Positions 57,963 to 64,000 of a stretch of 64,000 nt of DNA are shown here, piece after piece. Each line of letters opens with the position of its first letter. Position 1 is the first letter of the stretch. The stretch is from Glacieibacterium sp038210595 (lineage in GTDB: Bacteria > Pseudomonadota > Alphaproteobacteria > Sphingomonadales > Sphingomonadaceae). The notes under the pieces were generated by a model. That model was not told the DNA's origin. It saw nothing but the letters and a program-made list of their open reading frames with translations, and made no database searches. The DNA lies in assembly GCA_038210595.1 (NCBI GenBank), contig JBBQWN010000001.1, forward strand, positions 124,001-188,000, given 5' to 3'. Both the position numbers and the translations under genes were made by a program.

Positions 57963-59563
57963 GGGCGCTGCTGATTGCCGCCCTGCTCGCCGCGCCGGCC
58001 ACCGCCGCGCCGGCCTTCTCCCCCGACCGCATCAAGGCGGACGTCAGCTTCCTCGCCGACGACCTGCTGGAGGGTCGGGAGACCGGGAGCCGGGGCCACG
58101 AGATCGCCGCCCGATACGTCGCCGCGCAGTTCGCCGTCGCCGGCCTGACGCCCGGCGCGCGGGACGGCAGCTGGTTCCAGCGCATCACGCTCGAGGAGCG
58201 CAAGCTTGGCGCGGCGGGCGCGTCGCTGACCATCACCGGGCCCGGCGGCAGCCGCAGCTGGACCAACGGCACGGCGGTTATCCTGCGGCCCGCGACCAGC
58301 GACCCGGCGACCGACCTGACGGCACCTGCGGTCTTCGTCGGCTACGGCCTCGACGCGCCGGCACAGGGTTTCGACGACTTTGCCGGGCTCGATGTGCGCG
58401 GCAAGGTCGTCGTCTACCTGAACGGCCTGCCCAAAGGGCCGCCGAACGAGATCTGGGCGCATCTCGCCGCGACGCGCGCGAAGATGGCGGCGGCGCGCGG
58501 CGCGGTCGGCAGCATCGGCATCGACACCGACGAATCGAGCGTGCGCCGGCCCTGGGCGCGGCTGGTGACGACCGCGACGGTGCCGCGCATGGTCACCGTC
58601 GGGCCCGATGGCCGGCCGCTGACGTCTGCCACGACACTGCGCGGCGAAGCCTCGCTCGACCGCGAGCCGGCGGAATATCTGTTCGCCGGCGCGCCCGTAA
58701 CGCTCGCCGGGCTGCGCGCCGCGGTTGCGGCCGGCGAACGGCCAAAGGGTTTCGTGCTGCCCGCCACGATCCGGATGCGCGCCGCCGTCGTGACACGGAC
58801 CCTGACCAGCCCGGAGGTCATCGGCATCATCCCCGGCCGCGACCCGAAGCTGCGCGACGAGTTCGTCGTGCTGATGGCGCATGTCGATCACCTCGGCATC
58901 CGGCCCGAGCGGGAGGGCGACAAGATCTACAACGGCGCGCTCGACAACGCCGCCGGCACGGCGGTGATGCTGGAGGTGGCGCGCGCCTTCGCCGCCGGTC
59001 CGGCCCCGAAGCGCAGCGTCATGTTCGTCGCCAATACCGGCGAGGAAAAGGGCCTGCTGGGGGCCGAAGCCTTCGCCAACGACCCGCCGGTGCGGATCGA
59101 AAACATCGTCAGCGTCGTCGATCTCGACCAGCCGATGCTGCTCTACGACTTCACCGACGTCATCGCCTTCGGGGCCGATCACTCGACGCTGGGGCGCAGC
59201 GTGGCGCGCGGCGCGGCGCGGGCCGGCGTCAAGCTGTCGCCCGACCCGATGCCGGCGGAGACGATCTTCGTCCGCTCCGACCATTATACCTTCGTCAAGC
59301 GCGGCGTGCCGGCCATCCTGCTGGCCACCGGCTATGCCAATGGTGGCGAGGCGGCGTGGAAACATTATCTGGCGACCGACTATCACCAGCCGTCCGACGA
59401 CCTGAGCCTGCCGATCGTCTGGTCGGCGGGGGCGAAATACGCCGGCGTCAACTATGCGATCGCACGCGACCTCGCCGATGCGCCCGCCCGGCCGCGCTGG
59501 TACGCCGGCGATTATTTCGGCGACACCTTTGCCGCCGGGGCCCCGCGAGCGCCGCGCCCGTGA
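57959..59563 (+). CDS. exported M28 family zinc aminopeptidase
   Basis: A 534-residue peptidase with a signal peptide (MRALLIAALLAAPATAAPAF). Zinc ligands of the M28 set are present: HVD in VLMAHVDHLG, the bridging Asp in GALDNAAGTAVM, the catalytic-base Glu pair in NTGEEKGLLG, an Asp in VDLDQP and the last His in ATDYHQPSDD. A PA-type insert precedes the catalytic core. Periplasmic or secreted peptide degradation is inferred. GTGA overlap with dapE. Confidence 0.9.
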   Translation: MRALLIAALLAAPATAAPAFSPDRIKADVSFLADDLLEGRETGSRGHEIAARYVAAQFAVAGLTPGARDGSWFQRITLEERKLGAAGASLTITGPGGSRSWTNGTAVILRPATSDPATDLTAPAVFVGYGLDAPAQGFDDFAGLDVRGKVVVYLNGLPKGPPNEIWAHLAATRAKMAAARGAVGSIGIDTDESSVRRPWARLVTTATVPRMVTVGPDGRPLTSATTLRGEASLDREPAEYLFAGAPVTLAGLRAAVAAGERPKGFVLPATIRMRAAVVTRTLTSPEVIGIIPGRDPKLRDEFVVLMAHVDHLGIRPEREGDKIYNGALDNAAGTAVMLEVARAFAAGPAPKRSVMFVANTGEEKGLLGAEAFANDPPVRIENIVSVVDLDQPMLLYDFTDVIAFGADHSTLGRSVARGAARAGVKLSPDPMPAETIFVRSDHYTFVKRGVPAILLATGYANGGEAAWKHYLATDYHQPSDDLSLPIVWSAGAKYAGVNYAIARDLADAPARPRWYAGDYFGDTFAAGAPRAPRP

Positions 59564-60690
59564 CCGTCGATGCGCTGGCGCTGACCCGCGAGCTGATCCG
59601 TTGCAACAGCGTCACGCCGGCCGACGGCGGCGCGCAGGACGTGCTGGCGCGGGTGCTGGCGGCGCAGGGCTTTACCGTCCACCGCCTGCGCTTCGGCGAA
59701 GCCCCCGATGGACCCATCGACAATCTATTCGCGACCATCGGCGAGGGCACGCCGCACTTTGCCTTCGCCGGGCATACCGATGTCGTGCCGCCCGGCGACG
59801 CCGACGACTGGTCGAGTGACCCGTTCGCCGGGGCCATCGTCGACGGCCGCCTGATCGGGCGCGGCGCTGCCGACATGAAATCCGCCATCGCGGCCTTCGT
59901 CGCCGCCGCGCACCGGCCCGCCAGCGGCCGCCTCAGCCTGATCATCACCGGCGACGAGGAAGGGCCCGCCACCTATGGCACCGCACCGATGCTGGCGTGG
60001 ATGGCGGCGAACAATCTCGTCCCCGACCTCTGCCTCGTCGGCGAGCCGACCAGTGGCAGCGTGCTGGGCGATACCGTCAAGATCGGGCGACGCGGCTCGC
60101 TGAACGCCTGGATCACCGTGCCGGGCACGCAGGGCCATGTCGCCTACCCGGACCGGGCGGATAATCCGATCCGGCGGCTGGTCGCGGCGCTGGCGGCGCT
60201 GGAGGCGCGTGTCCTCGACGACGGCAGCGACTGGTTCCAGCCGTCGAACCTGGAGATCACCGATCTCGCCGTCGGCAACCCGGCGTCGAACGTCATTCCC
60301 GCCGAGGCGCGGGCGCGGGTCAACATCCGCTTCAACGACCTGCACGAGGGCGCGGACCTCGAACGCTGGCTGCGCGAGACCGTCGCCGAGCATGCGCCGC
60401 GCGCCGAGATCGTCGTGCGCATCTCGGGCGAGGCGTTCCTGACCGAGCCGGGCGACCTGTCGACCATCGTCGGCGACGCGGTCGAAGCCGTCACCGGCCG
60501 CCGCCCCGACCTGTCGACCAGCGGCGGCACGTCCGACGCGCGCTTCATCCGGCAGCTGTGCCCGGTGATCGAGTTCGGCCATGTCGGCGCGACGATGCAC
60601 AAGATCGACGAGTCGGTCGCGGTCGCCGACATCGGTGCGCTGCAGGCGATCTATGCGGGCGTGCTGGCGCGGGTGTTCGGCCGGGCGTAA
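59560..60690 (+). CDS. dapE: succinyl-diaminopimelate desuccinylase
   Basis: M20 enzyme of 376 residues in lysine/diaminopimelate synthesis. AGHTDVVPPGD and GRGAADMKSAIAAF supply metal ligands, ITGDEEGPA the catalytic glutamate pair and EFGHVGATMHKIDE the last His. GTG start overlaps the M28 stop. Annotated DapE rather than ArgE from the GHTDVVPPGD and the TSGGTSDARFI blocks. Confidence 0.93.
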   Translation: MTVDALALTRELIRCNSVTPADGGAQDVLARVLAAQGFTVHRLRFGEAPDGPIDNLFATIGEGTPHFAFAGHTDVVPPGDADDWSSDPFAGAIVDGRLIGRGAADMKSAIAAFVAAAHRPASGRLSLIITGDEEGPATYGTAPMLAWMAANNLVPDLCLVGEPTSGSVLGDTVKIGRRGSLNAWITVPGTQGHVAYPDRADNPIRRLVAALAALEARVLDDGSDWFQPSNLEITDLAVGNPASNVIPAEARARVNIRFNDLHEGADLERWLRETVAEHAPRAEIVVRISGEAFLTEPGDLSTIVGDAVEAVTGRRPDLSTSGGTSDARFIRQLCPVIEFGHVGATMHKIDESVAVADIGALQAIYAGVLARVFGRA

Positions 60691-60709
60691 CCCCGGCCGA
60701 AATCCGGTC

Positions 60710-61249
60710 CTAGCGGCAGCGGACCTGGCTGTTGCTCTGGTCGATCGACTTGCCGGCCAATGCGCCAAGCGCGCCGCCGATCAGCGTCCCCGCCGCGCGG
60801 CTGTGGCCGCCGTCGATGACGTTGCCGAGGATGCCGCCGCCGACCGCGCCGATGATCAGCCCGGTGGTGCCGTCGTTGCGCTTGCAATAATAGCGCCCGT
60901 CCTGGCCGCGATAGACGCGGTCGTCGGCCGCGAGCACGCGCTCCTGATAGTTCGGCCCGTCGCGGTAATAGCGGGTGGGGTCGTAATCGCCCTCGTCGCG
61001 GTCGTCGGCATAGCGCTGGCCGCCGTCGTAATAACCCTGGCCGCCACCGTAATAGCCGCCGCCCTGCGGGCCGCGGACGCGCGACCGCTGATAGCGGTCG
61101 AACTCGGCGCGGAAGACGTTCAGCTCGTTGCTGAAGCGGGTCTGTGCCTGCTGGAAGCGGGCCTCGTCGGCGCGGCTCTGCGCGGCGACGGGCGCGACGG
61201 CGAGGCAGGCTACGGCGGTCAGTGCGGTAAGCGATGCAATGCGTTTCAT
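60710..61249 (-). CDS. exported glycine-zipper (17 kDa antigen-like) protein
   Basis: A 179-residue protein with a signal peptide (IASLTALTAVACLAVAPVAA), a Tyr/Gly-rich spacer (GGGYYGGGQGYYDGGQRYAD) and a C-terminal glycine-zipper 2TM segment, TGLIIGAVGGGILGNVIDGG and AGTLIGGALGALAGKSID. It probably inserts in the outer membrane. Role unknown. ATG 61249. The longer frame to 61975 overlaps dgoA and is not the gene. Confidence 0.85.
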   Translation of the reverse strand: MKRIASLTALTAVACLAVAPVAAQSRADEARFQQAQTRFSNELNVFRAEFDRYQRSRVRGPQGGGYYGGGQGYYDGGQRYADDRDEGDYDPTRYYRDGPNYQERVLAADDRVYRGQDGRYYCKRNDGTTGLIIGAVGGGILGNVIDGGHSRAAGTLIGGALGALAGKSIDQSNSQVRCR

Positions 61250-61326
61250 GGGTCGGTATCCTTGCGTGACAAGCGTCGTGAACGCTCCCTGCGCCCCGCG
61301 CGGATTACCGGGCCTGAACGTCGTCG

Positions 61327-61959
61327 TCAGCCGCCGTTCAGGCTCGCCACATAGGCCCGCGCGCGCGCGCCGACGTCCGCCGCGCTGCGCCCCGGCGTAA
61401 ACAGCCCGGAGCCCAGTCCGAAGCCTGTGGCGCCCGCCGCCCGCCACGGTGCCATCGTCTCGGGTGACACGCCGCCGACGATAATCAGGTCGGTGCCCTT
61501 GGGCAGGACTGCGAGCAGCGCCTTGGCGACAGCGGGGCTGGCGGCCTCTGCGGGGAACAGCTTCAGGGCGTGCGCGCCCGCGCCGAGCGCCGCGAATGCT
61601 TCCGACGGCGTGAAGAACCCCGGCGCGGCGACCAGGCCCGCCGCAACGCTCGCTTCGATCACCGGCAGGTTCGTATTCGGCGACACGACCAATACCCCGC
61701 CGGCGGCACGCAGCGTCAGCACGTCGGCAGGATCGAGCACCGTGCCCGCGCCGATGGTCGCGTGCGCACCGAAAGCGCGCGCCAGCCGCTCGATGCTGTC
61801 GAACGGGCGGGGTGAGTTGAGCGGCACCTCGATGATGCGGATGCCCGCTTCTATCAGCGCGCCGCCGATGCTTTCCGCCTCCTCGGGTACGACGCCGCGG
61901 ACGATGGCGATCAGCGGGCACGCCGCCAGGTGCGCGCGGAGGGTCTCGACGTGGTTCAT
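61327..61959 (-). CDS. dgoA: 2-dehydro-3-deoxy-6-phosphogalactonate aldolase
   Basis: KDPG/KDPGal-type class I aldolase, 210 residues. It cleaves KDPGal to pyruvate and glyceraldehyde 3-phosphate. IIEVPLNSPRPFDSI carries the catalytic Glu, ATIGAGTVLDPADV follows, and the Schiff-base Lys is in HALKLFPAE. The EVPLNSP variant (rather than EVTLRTP) favours DgoA over KDPG aldolase. Last gene of the galactonate operon. ATG 61959 overlaps the kinase stop (ATGA). Confidence 0.92.
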   Translation of the reverse strand: MNHVETLRAHLAACPLIAIVRGVVPEEAESIGGALIEAGIRIIEVPLNSPRPFDSIERLARAFGAHATIGAGTVLDPADVLTLRAAGGVLVVSPNTNLPVIEASVAAGLVAAPGFFTPSEAFAALGAGAHALKLFPAEAASPAVAKALLAVLPKGTDLIIVGGVSPETMAPWRAAGATGFGLGSGLFTPGRSAADVGARARAYVASLNGG

Positions 61960-62834
61960 GCAGCGGCTCCGGCAATGGCGCGGATACCCGCGATGAACGC
62001 CGTTTCGCCGTCGACGATACGGGCCGTGCGCCCGGCGCGGGCGAGCGCGACGGCGAAGCGCGCGGTCAGGTCCGGCGTGCCGATCAGCGGCACGATGTCG
62101 GCGCGCAGCCGGCCCAGCCCGATGCGGACCTCGCTGCCGATCAGCAGCCCCGAGACGTAGGACGCGGCGTCCGCGGCCGCTGCCGCCCCCAGCAGCACGC
62201 GGGCGCGGACGCTGAACAGCTCGGCGGTCAGGTCGGCCTGCGCCAGCCCGTGGTCGACGCCCGCGACAAAGGCATCGCCGGTCCCCGCCTCATGGACGAG
62301 CAGGTCGCTGAGGATCGACTTCGCTTTCAGCGCCGCGAACACGTCGCCGGTCATCACGGTGCGGAAGCGCGCGATGCGCCCGTCCTCGACCTCGATCCAC
62401 TTGCCGTGGGTGCCGGGATGCGCTGCCAGGCCATCGCCGATCAGGCCGAGCGCCAGCGCGCCCATGATCTGCACCTCCTCGCCGCGCATCACGTCGGCGG
62501 ACGCGCCGTCCTGCCACGCCACGCCCGGCACGATGCCGACGCCGGGCTCGATCCATTTCACGCCTGCGGCGATCTCCGCGAGGCCCGCGGGCGCCGGCAC
62601 ATAGAGCACCTCGACCCAGCCGCGGTTGGACCCGACCATGCCCGCCATCAGCACCGGCGCACCACCGGCGGCGGCGCGGATCGCGGCGACCTCGCCGCGG
62701 AAGTCGGTGCAGTTCAGCACGCCCTGATCGTCGGCGCGGCGGTCGAGCACCGCGCCGCCGGCGTCGAGCGTGAACACCCGGCGATTGCTCGTGCCCCAGT
62801 CGACGGCGATCAGCGCGGCAGTCGGGGCGACCAT
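61956..62834 (-). CDS. dgoK: 2-dehydro-3-deoxygalactonokinase
   Basis: DgoK of 292 residues, phosphorylates 2-keto-3-deoxy-galactonate. ASKHA-type N-terminus (LIAVDWGTSNRRVFTLD), MAGMVGSNRGWVE, PGTHGKWIEVEDGRI and FVAGVDHGLAQADL are DgoK blocks. ATG 62834 overlaps the dehydratase stop (TGATG). The long upstream frame to 63461 is inside the dehydratase gene. Confidence 0.92.
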   Translation of the reverse strand: MVAPTAALIAVDWGTSNRRVFTLDAGGAVLDRRADDQGVLNCTDFRGEVAAIRAAAGGAPVLMAGMVGSNRGWVEVLYVPAPAGLAEIAAGVKWIEPGVGIVPGVAWQDGASADVMRGEEVQIMGALALGLIGDGLAAHPGTHGKWIEVEDGRIARFRTVMTGDVFAALKAKSILSDLLVHEAGTGDAFVAGVDHGLAQADLTAELFSVRARVLLGAAAAADAASYVSGLLIGSEVRIGLGRLRADIVPLIGTPDLTARFAVALARAGRTARIVDGETAFIAGIRAIAGAAA

Positions 62835-64000
62835 CAGTGCGACTCCCGCGTCACCACGGCCCCCGACGACCCGCGCAGGAAGTCGAGATCGGCACCCTCG
62901 TCCGCCTGCAGCACGCTGTCGATGTAGAGCTTGTACCAGCCCCGCACATAGGGCGACGGCGGAGCGATCCAGTCTGCGCGCCGCCGCGCCATCTCGGCGG
63001 CGTCGATGTCGAGGTGGAGCGTCCCGGCGCGCACGTCGAGGTCGATCATGTCGCCGTCCCGGACCAGCGCCAGCGGCCCGCCGGCCGCCGCCTCGGGAGC
63101 ACAGTGCAGGACGACGGTGCCAAACGCCGTGCCGCTCATCCGCGCGTCGCTGATCCGCACCATGTCGCGGACGCCCTGCTCCAGCAACTTGCGCGGCAAC
63201 GCCATGTTGCCGACCTCGGGCATCCCCGGATAGCCCTTCGGCCCGCAGCCCTTCAGCACCATCACGCAGCTGGCGTCGATGTCGAGGCCGGGGTCGTCGA
63301 CGCGGGCGTGGAAGTCCTCGATGGTCTCGAACACCACGGCCCGGCCGCGATGCTTGAGCAGCTCCGGCGAGGCAGCGGCGGGCTTGATCACCGCACCGCG
63401 CGGCGCGAGGTTGCCCTTCAGGATGACCAGACCGCCCTCGTCCATCAGCGGTTTGGCGCACGACCGGATCACCTCCGGATTATCGTTGCGCGCAGCCGCC
63501 GCGACCTGCCGCAGCGACAGACCCGAGACGCCGACATGATCGAGGTCGAGCCGGTCGCCCATCTCGCGGATCACCGCCGGGATGCCGCCGGCATAATGGA
63601 GGTCTTCCATCAGGAACCGCCCGGCCGGCATCAGATCGACGAGCAGCGGCACATCGGCCCCGAGATGCTGCCAGTCGGCGAGGTCGAACGCCACCCCCGC
63701 GCGCCCCGCCAGCGCCAGCAGGTGGAGCACCGCGTTGGTCGATCCACCGATCGCGGCGCAGATCTTCACCCCGTTCTCGAACGCCGTGCGGGTCAGCGTG
63801 TCGTTCAGCGTCGCGCCCTGCTTGACCAACTCGACGATGCGGTTGCCGGTGCGGTGCGCCATCGCCTTGCGGCGCGCGTCGACGCCGGGGATGGTGCCAT
63901 TGTAGCTGAGCGACAGCCCCATCGCCTCGAAAATGCACGCCAGCGTTGAGGCGGTGCCCATCGTCATGCAGGTACCGGGCGACCGCGACATGCCGGCCTC
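62834..64000 (-). CDS. IlvD/Edd family sugar-acid dehydratase (5' part beyond the window)
   Basis: The C-terminal 388 or so residues of a protein that is usually 570-600. A cluster-type Cys is in GTCMTMGTASTLACIFE, and GGSTNAVLHLLALA, KGCGPKGYPGMPE and DARMSGTAFGTVVLH are IlvD/Edd blocks. The neighbours (KDGal kinase and KDPGal aldolase) suggest a D-galactonate or similar aldonate dehydratase. Arabinonate/xylonate dehydratase subgroups look alike, so the exact substrate is uncertain. Confidence 0.9.
   Translation of the reverse strand, partial: EAGMSRSPGTCMTMGTASTLACIFEAMGLSLSYNGTIPGVDARRKAMAHRTGNRIVELVKQGATLNDTLTRTAFENGVKICAAIGGSTNAVLHLLALAGRAGVAFDLADWQHLGADVPLLVDLMPAGRFLMEDLHYAGGIPAVIREMGDRLDLDHVGVSGLSLRQVAAAARNDNPEVIRSCAKPLMDEGGLVILKGNLAPRGAVIKPAAASPELLKHRGRAVVFETIEDFHARVDDPGLDIDASCVMVLKGCGPKGYPGMPEVGNMALPRKLLEQGVRDMVRISDARMSGTAFGTVVLHCAPEAAAGGPLALVRDGDMIDLDVRAGTLHLDIDAAEMARRRADWIAPPSPYVRGWYKLYIDSVLQADEGADLDFLRGSSGAVVTRESH

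Noticed and set aside
1..64000. CRISPR arrays, insertion sequences, prophage or toxin-antitoxin pairs
   Set aside because: No regularly spaced direct repeats, transposase, integrase or phage structural genes seen on either strand.

Overview
The window is a gene-dense, very GC-rich chromosomal segment of an alphaproteobacterium, most likely a member of the Sphingomonadales. The gene orders support this: secB divergent from timA-mltA-smr; NifU-nitroreductase-tsaB-rimI; rpmH-rnpA-yidD-yidC-engB; YdcH-type genes next to a DUF1465 gene. So does an alphaproteobacterial LexA box (GTTC-N7-GTTC) before imuA. I see no insertion sequence, prophage, CRISPR array or integrase, and no gap between genes longer than about 280 bases. 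Many adjacent genes overlap by 1-8 bases (ATGA, GTGA, TTGA, TGATG), which suggests extensive translational coupling.

Layout. 1-2.6 kb: exported methyltransferase-like gene (cut by the edge), then the glnK-amtB ammonium module with a sigma-54 promoter and a strong terminator. 2.5-8.2 kb: patatin, DUF2007, DUF2784, a frameshifted PPOX gene, tldD, an aspartyl-protease-like gene, a CHCC zinc finger and a second, lipoprotein patatin. 8.3-12.9 kb: YadG-type ATPase, nadB and a GT-C-like membrane protein in one coupled unit. 12.9-14 kb: three small exported Pro/Thr/Ala-rich proteins. 14-15.4 kb: purB.

15.4-25.6 kb: a ten-gene leftward heteropolysaccharide locus (Wzy, FkbM methyltransferase, Wzx, Wzz, acyltransferase, phytanoyl-CoA-type dioxygenase, three glycosyltransferases and a shortened GDP-mannose-dehydratase-like protein). 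25.6-38.8 kb: housekeeping genes (nudix, smr, mltA, timA, secB, murJ, trpS, nfuA, tsaB, rimI, queC) with stress genes (universal stress protein, Hsp20 with a ROSE-like RNA thermometer) and small YdcH/DUF1465 genes.

38.8-48.1 kb: the SOS mutagenesis cassette imuA-imuB-dnaE2 with its LexA box, sdhE and mfd. 48.1-54 kb: an EAL protein with a degenerate GGDEF, moaA, nadK, tRNA-Asn and a TonB-dependent receptor. 54-60.7 kb: the rpmH-rnpA-yidD-yidC-engB block, a glutathione transferase, an M28 peptidase and dapE. 60.7-64 kb: a glycine-zipper protein and the end of a galactonate pathway operon (KDPGal aldolase, KDGal kinase, IlvD/Edd dehydratase running off the edge).

The most interesting signals are regulatory or structural: the Hsp20 thermometer, a cluster of hairpins between secB and murJ that shares a 15-base palindrome with the amt terminator region, an rnpA gene with no ordinary start codon whose 3' end runs through an inverted-repeat element, and the polysaccharide locus. 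No wholly unknown multi-gene defence or mobile system is visible. Most of the window is recognisable core genome.
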